From Fimbriimonas ginsengisoli Gsoil 348 (GTDB lineage Bacteria; Armatimonadota; Fimbriimonadia; Fimbriimonadales; Fimbriimonadaceae), in the NCBI RefSeq assembly GCF_000724625.1, contig NZ_CP007139.1:1612001-1676000 (forward strand): a stretch of 64,000 nucleotides of DNA, read 5' to 3'. A model generated the notes under the pieces. That model did no database searches and was not told where the DNA came from. It saw nothing but the letters and a program-made list of their open reading frames with translations. Numbering within the stretch: the first letter of the stretch is position 1; each line of letters begins with the position of its first letter. The translations under genes were made by a program, and so were the position numbers. Positions 25,029 through 33,072 of the stretch are shown here, piece by piece.

Positions 25029-25597
25029 GAATTGTCTCCCGCCGCAGCCAAATTCGGCTCGGCAAAGTCGTGGCCCACGGCTCGCACGAGTCGCGAACGA
25101 AGAAGGCGACGCCCCCGAAAAAGCCGCGAGCGAATCGTCCCGACCGGAACGTCGATCGCGTCGGCGGCCTCTTCGTAGCTGAGCTCCTCGATGTCGCAGA
25201 GAGCGACCGCGATGCGGTATTCCTCGGGAAGCCGATCGAGCTCGCGGAGAATATCCTCGCCCACCGCGCGCCAGCTCACCTCTTTCCAAAAGCCGTCGTC
25301 GGACGGCTCGGCAACTTCGGCGAGCGCCGATTCCGGGCGAATGGCCCGGTGACGGATTCGCCCCAAATGTTCGTTCCTAAGTATCCGGATGAGCCAGCTT
25401 CGGGCGTATCGGCCATCGAACGACGCCCAACCCTTGGCCCCAAGAAGCAAGGTCTGCCCCACCAAATCCTCGGCGTCCGCCTCGTTGAGCACCAGCCGCC
25501 GTGCCACCCGGTACAAGACCGGGATCTCGGTAGAAACGACCTCTCCGAAAGAAAGCTTCTGCCGATGGCTACGGGGAAAGAAATCGCGAAGGGACAT
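25025..25597 (-). CDS. ECF-type RNA polymerase sigma factor
   Basis: This 190-residue sigma-70 family protein lacks regions 1 and 3. Region 2 covers about residues 20-85 (VARRLVLNEADAEDLVGQTLL, FDGRYARSWLIRILRNEHL). Region 4 covers about 115-175 (LPEEYRIAVALCDIEELSYEEAADAIDVPVGTIRSRL), the -35-recognising helix-turn-helix. The start MSLRDFFPRS at 25597 is preferred over an extension of 51 residues. It forms an operon with the zinc anti-sigma gene. Its regulon is unknown. Confidence 0.9.
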   Translation of the reverse strand: MSLRDFFPRSHRQKLSFGEVVSTEIPVLYRVARRLVLNEADAEDLVGQTLLLGAKGWASFDGRYARSWLIRILRNEHLGRIRHRAIRPESALAEVAEPSDDGFWKEVSWRAVGEDILRELDRLPEEYRIAVALCDIEELSYEEAADAIDVPVGTIRSRLFRGRRLLRSRLVRAVGHDFAEPNLAAAGDNS

Positions 25598-25753
25598 GGC
25601 TCCGTGCTTATCGTAACGCTTCGATTCGCACTCCCACGGAATGCCGCGTTTGGCAAGACGGTTCCAACCTTTTGCACCGCCGCATCTCTCCATCACCGCT
25701 CCGCGCATTTGGAGTGATTTTTTCGTTGATCCGGGTCGAGTAGCGGACAATGG

Positions 25754-26296
25754 ATGAACCGAATGTCAACCACAATCGACGAAGCTCAAAGGGATGAGAC
25801 CATCGCCGACCTCGTGTCCAGATCGGGCGATGGCCGGAGAACCTTCCGCGTTCTCGTGCTGCTTATCTCCGGGTTTGCGGTGCTCGCAATGGCGATCGTC
25901 ATGCTCCGCCCGTTACTCTGGCCGATGCCACTCGAGCAACAGGCGTCGAAGATCGTCCTCTTGCCCCCGGATGCCAAGGTCGCTCAAGTCGTTCCTTCGC
26001 GCTGGGAAGGCGACGGCAAAGTCATCTTCTCGCTGCCAGAGCCCAAGGGAGCCGGAAGTCGTCTGAAGGAAGTTTGGACCGCAGCCGGACACCCCTTGCC
26101 GGCGTCTGCGATCCGCCATCCCGGCCCCTGGGGCGTCGGCATCGTCGCGCCAATGCCGGCAATCTCCGGCCTTCCCGTTGCATCCAAGAACCGGCTTAGC
26201 TACAAAATGAGCTATCCCCCGGGCGAGGAGTCGGTTTCACTTACCTACGACCCCGTCCGGGGGCGCTATATCTATGAGCGCTCCTCGCCGCACTAA
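25754..26296 (+). CDS. Hypothetical membrane-anchored protein
   Basis: This is a 180-residue protein with a cytoplasmic N-terminus (~30 residues), one transmembrane helix (about 32-55, VLVLLISGFAVLAMAIVML) and a ~120-residue extracytoplasmic domain rich in Pro and Gly. I do not recognise the family. Its 3' end overlaps the next gene (metallophosphoesterase, start 26274) by 23 bp, so the two are probably co-translated. It is divergent from the ECF sigma factor operon (about 156 bp), so it might be a target of that sigma factor. Confidence 0.65.
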   Translation: MNRMSTTIDEAQRDETIADLVSRSGDGRRTFRVLVLLISGFAVLAMAIVMLRPLLWPMPLEQQASKIVLLPPDAKVAQVVPSRWEGDGKVIFSLPEPKGAGSRLKEVWTAAGHPLPASAIRHPGPWGVGIVAPMPAISGLPVASKNRLSYKMSYPPGEESVSLTYDPVRGRYIYERSSPH

Positions 26297-27107
26297 GCCC
26301 GCTCCGTCGCGTCGCGACTTCCTGAAGTATGCGGGGGCGGGCGCCGTCTGTTCCGTCCTCCCGTTCGGCTACAGCCAAGTCGACACCCGGTGGCTCAGCG
26401 TCGAAGAGGAGGAGATAAGACTCCCGCTTTGGGACGCCGACGGATTTAGAGCGGTTGTCCTTGCCGATGTCCATGCGAATAGCGCCGAGCAGGCGGAATT
26501 CGCCGAGATCGCGGCCAAGGCGGCGGTGAACGAGAAACCGGACGTCATCCTGATCCCCGGCGATCATCTCAACGCATCCGATTCGCGGCACCTTCGAAAT
26601 CTCAAGCGCTTTACCGACGCCTTCGCCGACGCCAAGTGTCCGGTTCTCGCCACCCTCGGCAATCACGACTATTCTTCCGGCGTTGAGAAGATCGTCCGGG
26701 CTTTCCACGACTCGCCGGTTCGACTGCTCCGGAACGAAATCGCCGAAGTCGGAGGCGTCTCGGTGGCCGGGTTAGACGACGCCCTGTACGGCAAACATCG
26801 GCCCGAAATTCTCTCGGATGACCGCCTCTCGAAATCCTTGCTCACGATGCTCCACGAGCCGGACTTCGTCGACGAGCTGCCCCGCCATGTGAGCCTTCAG
26901 GTAAGCGGGCACAGCCACGGCGGCCAAATCTGCCTACCTTTCGGCGTCGCACTCCATACCCCCCGAGGGGCTCAAAGGTACATCGACGGATTCTATCCGG
27001 AGGCGCCCATACCTGTCTTCGTGACTCGCGGGGTCGGTACCACCGGCGCCCGATACCGCCTCTTTTGCCGTCCCCAGGTGGCGGTGTTGACGTTGCGAGC
27101 AGCCTAG
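26274..27107 (+). CDS. TAT-exported metallophosphoesterase (YaeI/YkuE-like)
   Basis: This 277-residue protein has a twin-arginine-type N-terminus (SRRDFLKYAGAGAVCSVLPF). Calcineurin-like metallophosphoesterase motifs are in order: VVLADVHANS (D-x-H), LIPGDHLN (GD), LGNHDYSS (GNHD) and VSGHSHGGQICLPFG (GHSHGG). The set matches the dinuclear metal site of periplasmic YkuE/YaeI-type phosphatases, some of which act on lipid or UDP-sugar pyrophosphates. It is followed after 19 bp by a paralogue at 27127, and together with the 25754 gene forms a three-gene unit. Confidence 0.88.
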   Translation: MSAPRRTKPAPSRRDFLKYAGAGAVCSVLPFGYSQVDTRWLSVEEEEIRLPLWDADGFRAVVLADVHANSAEQAEFAEIAAKAAVNEKPDVILIPGDHLNASDSRHLRNLKRFTDAFADAKCPVLATLGNHDYSSGVEKIVRAFHDSPVRLLRNEIAEVGGVSVAGLDDALYGKHRPEILSDDRLSKSLLTMLHEPDFVDELPRHVSLQVSGHSHGGQICLPFGVALHTPRGAQRYIDGFYPEAPIPVFVTRGVGTTGARYRLFCRPQVAVLTLRAA

Positions 27108-27126
27108 CCGGGCGGTACCCTTAGGT

Positions 27127-27942
27127 ATGCGCTTTCGGGATCTCGCGCTAATTACGTTGGGCGTTGGCGCCGGGATGGCGATTTATGGCGCTTTGGTGGA
27201 GTCAAAGCGTCTCGTCTACGAGCGGAAGACGCTCCACCTCGAAGACTGGCCGGAAGAGTTGAACGGCTTTCGGATCGTTGTCGTTAGCGATCTTCATATC
27301 AGGGACAAATATTCGGTCGAGCTCGTCAAGAGGGCGTTTGAAATGGCCCTTGCCGAAGAGCCCGACATGCTGGTTCTGCCGGGCGACTTCGTCGACTACT
27401 GGAAGCCCGGAGTCGACGAAATGCTGCGGGAAGTGCTCGCCCCGCTCAAAGCCATGGAGGGGAGCGCCGTGGCGATCGCCGGCAACCATGACTACTGGTA
27501 CGGCGATATCGTGCGGCTGGCCGACGCCCTCGCCGAGGTCGATGTCCACTTCCTCAGGAACGAAATCTGGCGACACAAGGGGATCACCTGGGTCGGCCTC
27601 GACTCGGCGGTGCAAAAAATGGCCCGCCCAGAGGAAATCGTACTCGGCCCCGGCGATCGCCCCGCCATCGCCCTTTGGCACGAGCCGGACGCCATCGCCG
27701 GGTTGCCGAGAGGCATCGCCCTCCAAATCAGCGGCCACTCCCACGGCGGCCAATTCCGCTTCCCCGGCGGCTTCACCCCGATGCACTCCACCCTCGGCAA
27801 GAAGTACCCCTCCGGCTGGTATCCCGACGCCCCCACCCCCCTCTACGTAACCCGAGGCGTCGGCACCACCGGCCCCCCCACCCGCTTCAACTGCCCCCCC
27901 GAAATCAGCGTCCTCACGCTAAACAGCCCCACCAACCCATAA
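27127..27942 (+). CDS. Metallophosphoesterase, membrane-anchored (YaeI/YkuE-like)
   Basis: This 271-residue paralogue of the preceding gene has an N-terminal hydrophobic anchor (LALITLGVGAGMAIYGALV) instead of a TAT signal. The metal-binding motifs are VVVSDLHIRD, VLPGDFVDYW, IAGNHDYWYG and ISGHSHGGQFRFPGG. The tail PLYVTRGVGTTGPPTRFNCPPEI is shared with the paralogue (VFVTRGVGTTGARYRLFCRPQ). It is probably an extracytoplasmic phosphatase of the same pathway. A strong hairpin repeat begins about 11 bp after the stop. Confidence 0.88.
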   Translation: MRFRDLALITLGVGAGMAIYGALVESKRLVYERKTLHLEDWPEELNGFRIVVVSDLHIRDKYSVELVKRAFEMALAEEPDMLVLPGDFVDYWKPGVDEMLREVLAPLKAMEGSAVAIAGNHDYWYGDIVRLADALAEVDVHFLRNEIWRHKGITWVGLDSAVQKMARPEEIVLGPGDRPAIALWHEPDAIAGLPRGIALQISGHSHGGQFRFPGGFTPMHSTLGKKYPSGWYPDAPTPLYVTRGVGTTGPPTRFNCPPEISVLTLNSPTNP

Positions 27943-27953
27943 CCCCTCCGGAG

Positions 27954-28000
27954 CCCCCTCTCCCTCCTTCGGATGTATGTGCCGAACGAGGGAGAGGGGG
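27954..28000. repeat. GC-rich hairpin with conserved ATGTATGTG loop, copy 1 (possible terminator)
   Basis: The arm CCCCCTCTCCCTC-c-TTCGG pairs with CCGAA-c-GAGGGAGAGGGGG around the loop ATGTATGTG. It starts about 11 bp after a stop codon, is preceded by CGGAGC and followed by TTGGGGGTG. Copy 2 at 49405-49441 has the same loop, flanks and position after a stop codon but different stem bases. The rest of the 27943-28151 gap holds only other short repeats. Confidence 0.7.
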
Positions 28001-28151
28001 TTGGGGGTGAGGGAGTCCGGAAAGAGCCGGTCTGGAGACCAGCGGTCCTCCAGAACATCTGGCGTACCGAAAGTACACCAGGACAGCGGCTAGCCGCCCG
28101 TGCCACGCCCGTTGAGCGCCGATACCCTTCACCGCCGTCCATAATCCGTTC

Positions 28152-30944
28152 ATGCGCTCGTTCTTGAACCTGGAGCCGGAGGCGTTTGGGCTTTCGGCGG
28201 AGTTGTCGCGGGATCTGCGAACGCTCGACCGGCTGCTGGGGAAGGTCCTGACCGAGCAGGAAGGGGATCAGATGATCGACCTCGCCCGGAAGCTCTATTC
28301 CGAGAAAATCGATCCCGCCACCCTCTTCACCCAGATTCCCGAGCTGAAAGACCCGAACCGCCTTCGCGGCCTCGCCCGAGCCTTCACCCTTCTCTTCCAG
28401 CTCGCCAACACTGCCGAACAAAAGGAAATCGTCCGGGTCAACCGGGAGCGGCGCGGCGCGCGTCGGGAGTCGATCCGCGACGCGGTGAAGGAGCTGAAGC
28501 ACAAAGGCTTGGATGCCGAAGCCATTCAGGCTCTGATCGATCGAATCGAGATCACGCCGACCCTCACCGCCCATCCCACCGAAGCGAAGAGAAAGGTCGT
28601 CCTCGACAAACTCCAGAGCATCGCCCTTCTCCTCGCGGAAGACGATTCCGGCCCCCTCCTCACCTCCCCGCTCGATGTCGCGAACCGGGCGACCGAAGAG
28701 ATCGAGCGGACCCTCACCGAACTGTGGCAAACCGACGAGATGCGGGCGACCCGCCTCAGCGTGGGCGAAGAGGTCCGCAACGCGCTTTACTTCTTCGAGC
28801 GGACCATCATGGAGGTCGTCCCCTGGCTTCACGGCGACCTCGCCCGGGCGCTAGCCGAGGAGTTTCCGGGCCACGAGTTCCGGATTCCCACCTTCCTCAC
28901 CTACCGCTCCTGGGTCGGCGGCGACCGCGACGGTAACCCAAACGTCACCCCGGAGCTAACCTGGCAAACGCTGCTGGATCACCGGATCCAAGCGCTGGAA
29001 ACGTACCTCCCGCGGGTCGAGGCACTCCGTCGCGAACTCACCCAAAGCGTAAAGCTGGTCGGCGTCTCGCCGGAGCTGACGGCTTCCCTGGAAGCCGACC
29101 TCAAGCGCCTCCCCTATAAGCCGGAAGCGGTCCAGCGCTACTCGCAAGAGCCATACGTCCTCAAGCTCCTGGGCGTAGAGGAGCGGCTCCGGGAGACGCT
29201 GGCCCAAGCGCGCGCCCTCGCCGGCGGCCGCCGGGGGCAGTTCGAGAACCTCTTCGCCTCGCCTGACGAGCTGCTCGCCGATCTCAACCTGATCCAAACC
29301 AGCCTGAGAGCCAACCGGGCCGCGGAGATCGCCGACGAGGGAAGGCTCCCCCATCTCATTAGGCAGGTGGAGGCGTTCGGATTCCATCTGGCCACGCTCG
29401 ATCTTCGGCAACACAGCGACGAGCACGCTAAAGCGCTCGACGAGATCCTCGTCGCGGCCGGAGTGCTGCCCGCTGGAACGAACTACCGGGATCTCCCGGA
29501 GGCCGAAAAGATCGAGCTCCTCAAGGCCGAGCTCCGCAGCCCGCGCCCCCTGCTGCCGGTCGGTTACACCGGCTCCGAGACCTGCCGGCGAGTGCTCGAC
29601 GTGTTCCACGTAACACGCCGGGCGAGGGCGGAGCTAAGCGACCGCTCCATCGTCGCCTACGTCATCTCGATGACCCACGGAGTGAGCGACATGCTGGAGG
29701 TGCTCCTCTTCTGCAAGGAGGCCGGGCTCTTCCGCCTTCTCCCCGATGGAACCGTCGAAAGCGAGCTCGAGGTCGTCCCGCTGTTCGAGACCATCGAAGA
29801 CCTTCACGGCTCCGCCGACCTGATGAGGCAGCTTTTCTCCAACGAGAGCTACCGGCTCCACCTGGAGGCGAGAGGCGGGCGGCAAGAGATCATGCTCGGT
29901 TACAGCGACAGCAGCAAGGACGGCGGCTATCTCGCCGCGAACTGGGCGCTGCAGTGGACGCTGGCCGAGATCGCGAAGGTGAGCGAGGAGCTTCATATTC
30001 CGATTCGGCTCTTCCACGGCCGAGGCGGCACCGTCGGACGCGGTGGCGGACGCGCCAACAAGGCGATTCTCTCTCAACCCGCCGGTTCGTTCAGCGGCCG
30101 GATCCGGTTCACCGAACAGGGCGAGGTTATCAGTTTCCGCTACTCGCTCCCGCCGATCGCCCACCGCCACTTGGAGCAGATCGTAAGCGCGGTCCTCCTG
30201 GCCGCCGCCGGCGGTGGGAATGCAGACGCCGAGCGCCAGTACGGCGAGGTGATGGCCGAACTCGAGGAGACCTCCCGCGCCGCTTACCGGTCGCTGGTGT
30301 ACGACGATCCCGATTTCTGGGCGTTTTACACCCAGGCCACCCCCATCGAGCACATCTCGCTGCTTCCCATCGCATCTCGTCCTGTCTTTCGTCCCGGAAA
30401 GGCGCTCTCCGGAATCGAAGGTTTGCGAGCCATCCCGTGGAACTTCGCCTGGGTGCAAAGCCGGACCACCTTGGTCGGCTGGTACGGCATGGGGACCGCG
30501 CTCGAGAAGTATGTCAATTCCTCACCCGCCAACCTCGAGACCGTGCGCACGATGTACCGCGGGTGGCCGTTCTTCCGCACCGTGGTCGATAACGCCCAGC
30601 TCGAGCTGGTCCGCGCGCACATCCCTACCGCTCGCCTGTACGCCGCCCGCGTCGAGCCGAAGGAACTCGGCGACCGGATGGAGAGGACAATCGAAGAGGA
30701 GCACGCCCGCACCGAGCAGATGATCTTGCGAATCACCGGTCAAGAGCGGCTGTTGGAATCCGCCCGGGTCGTGCGGAGCACCGTGGAGTTCCGCAACCCG
30801 GCGGTTATGCCGCTCAGCGTCGTCCAAGTAGCGCTCATGGATGCGTGGGAAAGCCTTAGCGAAGAAGAGCAGGCCGGCGCCTGGCGGGAAGCGATGCTTC
30901 AGAGCATCGCCGGCATTGCGGCGGCGATGCAGAGCACGGGATAA
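28152..30944 (+). CDS. ppc: Phosphoenolpyruvate carboxylase
   Basis: This 930-residue enzyme carboxylates PEP with bicarbonate to oxaloacetate to refill the TCA cycle. Family motifs are LTAHPTEAKRK with catalytic His141, VGGDRDGNPNVT (about residue 255), GYSDSSKDGGY with the catalytic Lys (about residue 589) and FHGRGGTVGRGGG (about residue 621). The C-terminus carries LRITGQERLLE and an LRNP-like end, SVVQVALMDAW. The length is normal for bacterial PPC. No neighbouring gene is functionally linked; a hairpin-repeat cluster precedes it. Confidence 0.96.
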   Translation: MRSFLNLEPEAFGLSAELSRDLRTLDRLLGKVLTEQEGDQMIDLARKLYSEKIDPATLFTQIPELKDPNRLRGLARAFTLLFQLANTAEQKEIVRVNRERRGARRESIRDAVKELKHKGLDAEAIQALIDRIEITPTLTAHPTEAKRKVVLDKLQSIALLLAEDDSGPLLTSPLDVANRATEEIERTLTELWQTDEMRATRLSVGEEVRNALYFFERTIMEVVPWLHGDLARALAEEFPGHEFRIPTFLTYRSWVGGDRDGNPNVTPELTWQTLLDHRIQALETYLPRVEALRRELTQSVKLVGVSPELTASLEADLKRLPYKPEAVQRYSQEPYVLKLLGVEERLRETLAQARALAGGRRGQFENLFASPDELLADLNLIQTSLRANRAAEIADEGRLPHLIRQVEAFGFHLATLDLRQHSDEHAKALDEILVAAGVLPAGTNYRDLPEAEKIELLKAELRSPRPLLPVGYTGSETCRRVLDVFHVTRRARAELSDRSIVAYVISMTHGVSDMLEVLLFCKEAGLFRLLPDGTVESELEVVPLFETIEDLHGSADLMRQLFSNESYRLHLEARGGRQEIMLGYSDSSKDGGYLAANWALQWTLAEIAKVSEELHIPIRLFHGRGGTVGRGGGRANKAILSQPAGSFSGRIRFTEQGEVISFRYSLPPIAHRHLEQIVSAVLLAAAGGGNADAERQYGEVMAELEETSRAAYRSLVYDDPDFWAFYTQATPIEHISLLPIASRPVFRPGKALSGIEGLRAIPWNFAWVQSRTTLVGWYGMGTALEKYVNSSPANLETVRTMYRGWPFFRTVVDNAQLELVRAHIPTARLYAARVEPKELGDRMERTIEEEHARTEQMILRITGQERLLESARVVRSTVEFRNPAVMPLSVVQVALMDAWESLSEEEQAGAWREAMLQSIAGIAAAMQSTG

Positions 30945-30957
30945 GCCGCTTTCAATT

Positions 30958-31004
30958 CTCGGGCGGCCTGCCCGAGATACCCACGGGCGAGCTGCCCGTG
31001 CCAC
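30958..31004. repeat. Hairpin-module repeat between ppc and recX
   Basis: CTCGGGC-GGCCT-GCCCGAG is followed by CACGGGC-GAGCT-GCCCGTG. Both modules have the same core (CGGGC/GCCCG) with outer pairs swapped (CT/AG against CA/TG). Confidence 0.65.
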
Positions 31005-31043
31005 GTCGGTTGTGGCTTAGCCGTCAGAATAGATAAGAAACCG

Positions 31044-31502
31044 ATGCCCGATGAATATGAGGCTGCCCTTACTGCCGCGCTACGGCGGCTGCAGGCTTCC
31101 GACCGTTACGAGTCGGAGGTTCGCCGGGCGCTGTCAAAATATCCTTCGAGAACCGTCGATCGCGTAGTGGCCTACCTCCAAGAGAACCGCCTCCTCGACG
31201 ACGAGCGCACCACTCAAATGGTGGTCGAGTTCAATGAAGGACGCCGGGCGATCGGGGTGGAGAGGCTGCGCGCGACACTGGAGCAGCGCGGCGCTCCCGA
31301 CGAACTGATCGAAAACGCGGTGGCGGCCACCGCCCAGGGGGATGCGGAGCGCGCCGACCTGCTGCTAACGACGAAATTCCCCACACCGGTAGTACAAGAC
31401 CGGGCCAAAGCCGGTCGCTTCTTGTACGGCCGCGGATTTACCGAGGAGACGATCGAAGAAGCCTTGGAACGGCACTTCGGGTCTCCGCAATCAGAATTCT
31501 AG
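31044..31502 (+). CDS. recX: RecX family regulatory protein
   Basis: This 152-residue protein is made of three-helix RecX repeats. Visible family features are RRALSKYPSRTVDRVVAYLQENRLLDDERTT (the YxxxxVDxVVxYLxExxxLDD pattern) and GRFLYGRGFTEETIEEALE at the C-terminus. RecX binds RecA filaments and limits recombination and SOS activity. recA is not adjacent. It lies 7 bp upstream of rny and is probably co-transcribed with it. Confidence 0.85.
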   Translation: MPDEYEAALTAALRRLQASDRYESEVRRALSKYPSRTVDRVVAYLQENRLLDDERTTQMVVEFNEGRRAIGVERLRATLEQRGAPDELIENAVAATAQGDAERADLLLTTKFPTPVVQDRAKAGRFLYGRGFTEETIEEALERHFGSPQSEF

Positions 31503-31509
31503 GAAATAC

Positions 31510-33057
31510 ATGCTGCTGCATTACGTCGTCGCCGCGCTAATCGGGCTGGGGGTGGTCATCGTTACCTCCTTCGCCATCTACCTTGGATGGCTCAAACCGA
31601 TGTGGCTGGACGCGATCAAGCGGCGCGAGGAAGCCGAAGCGACCGAGCGACGGGCCCAGCAAGAGACCGAAGCGAGGCGCGACGCGGTACTGGCCGAAGC
31701 GAAGGAAGAGGCGAGCCGAATCCGCGCGCGAGCCGAGGAAGAGGCGAAAGAAAAGCTCTCCGCGCTGGGACGCACGGAGGACCGCCTTTGCATGAAGGAG
31801 GAAGGGCTCGAGGAGCGCCGACGCCTGCTCGAAGAGCGCGATGCCAACCTCCACCGAGAGGCGCGGATACTCGGCGAAAAGGAAGACTCCATCGAGAGGC
31901 GGATCCGTGCCATCGACGAGGAGTTCCAGCGAGTGGGCGCCCTCAACAAAACCCAGGCCCGCGACCTGTACCTTAAGCGGGTCGAAGCTGAATTCAAAGA
32001 CATCGGCCAGCGGCGGGCCAAAGAGGTAGAGCTAGCCGCCATCGCCGACGCCGAGCGCCGGGCTAAGAAGATCATCCTCGACGTGATGCAGCGGAATGTC
32101 GTGGACTACGTGACGGAAGCGACCCTCGCGGTCGTCGAGCTTCCGAGCGAGGACATGAAGGGACGCATCATCGGCCGGGAAGGGCGCAACATCCGCGCCT
32201 TCGAACAGGTGACCGGCGTCGACCTCATCATCGACGAAACCCCGGAGGCGGTCGTCATTAGCTGCTTCGATCCGGTGCGCCGAGAGACCGCCCGTCTCGC
32301 GCTGATGAACCTGATGGTCGATGGCCGAATCCACCCGGGAAGAATCGAGGAGCTCTACGAGAAAGCCACCGCCGAGGTAACGCGAACGATCCTCGACGCC
32401 GGTGAGCGCGCCGCCGAGCGAGCGAACGTCGTCGGTCTGCCGCCAAAGGTGATCGAGACGATGGGGCGGCTACGATTCCGCACCAGCTACGCCCAGAATG
32501 TCCTCGACCACAGCGTTGAGGTTTCCCGCCTGGCGGGCAGCCTGGCCGCCGAGCTGGGATTGAACACCGAGGTGGCGAAGCGGGCCGGACTGCTCCACGA
32601 TATCGGCAAGGCGTTAGGCCCTGAGTATGAGGGGCCGCACGCACTGACCGGCATGGAATTCCTGCGCGGGCAAAGCGAGAAAGACGCGATTCTGCACGCC
32701 GTCGGCGCGCACCACCACGAGATCGAACCGGAGTCGCCGGAGGCGATTTTGGTCATTCTCGCCGACACCATCTCTGCCGCCCGACCGGGCGCCCGGCGAG
32801 AAAACCTGGAGAACTACCTGAAGCGGCTCAACGCGCTCGAAGGGCTCGCGAACAGCTTCCCCGGAGTCGAGCGAAGCTACGCCGTTCAAGCCGGCCGGGA
32901 GATCCGCCTCATCGTCAAGCCGATGGAGGTCGACGATATGGCCGCCGCTCGGCTTGCGAACGAGGTCGCGAAACGGATCGAGAAAGACCTGGAATACCCC
33001 GGCCAGATCAAAGTCACCGTCATCCGCGAAATGCGCGTGCAGCAGGTGGCAAAGTAG
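31510..33057 (+). CDS. rny: Ribonuclease Y
   Basis: This is a 515-residue membrane-anchored endoribonuclease that starts mRNA turnover. Its parts are an N-terminal TM helix (LLHYVVAALIGLGVVIVTSF), a long coiled coil rich in Glu and Arg (about 35-200), a KH domain (MKGRIIGREGRNIRAFEQVTG, about 215-265) and an HD domain (AGLLHDIGKAL, about 365, and AVGAHHHEIEP). The C-terminal VTVIREMRVQQVAK is also typical. Length and order match RNase Y of other phyla. Confidence 0.96.
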   Translation: MLLHYVVAALIGLGVVIVTSFAIYLGWLKPMWLDAIKRREEAEATERRAQQETEARRDAVLAEAKEEASRIRARAEEEAKEKLSALGRTEDRLCMKEEGLEERRRLLEERDANLHREARILGEKEDSIERRIRAIDEEFQRVGALNKTQARDLYLKRVEAEFKDIGQRRAKEVELAAIADAERRAKKIILDVMQRNVVDYVTEATLAVVELPSEDMKGRIIGREGRNIRAFEQVTGVDLIIDETPEAVVISCFDPVRRETARLALMNLMVDGRIHPGRIEELYEKATAEVTRTILDAGERAAERANVVGLPPKVIETMGRLRFRTSYAQNVLDHSVEVSRLAGSLAAELGLNTEVAKRAGLLHDIGKALGPEYEGPHALTGMEFLRGQSEKDAILHAVGAHHHEIEPESPEAILVILADTISAARPGARRENLENYLKRLNALEGLANSFPGVERSYAVQAGREIRLIVKPMEVDDMAAARLANEVAKRIEKDLEYPGQIKVTVIREMRVQQVAK

Positions 33058-33072
33058 CCGCGCCCCGGAACC

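Noticed and set aside
27843-28832. Minus-strand frame of about 330 codons opposite ppc
   Set aside because: Shadow of ppc and of the intergenic hairpin repeat; includes the Pro/Ser-rich translation of the ATGTATGTG-loop hairpin.
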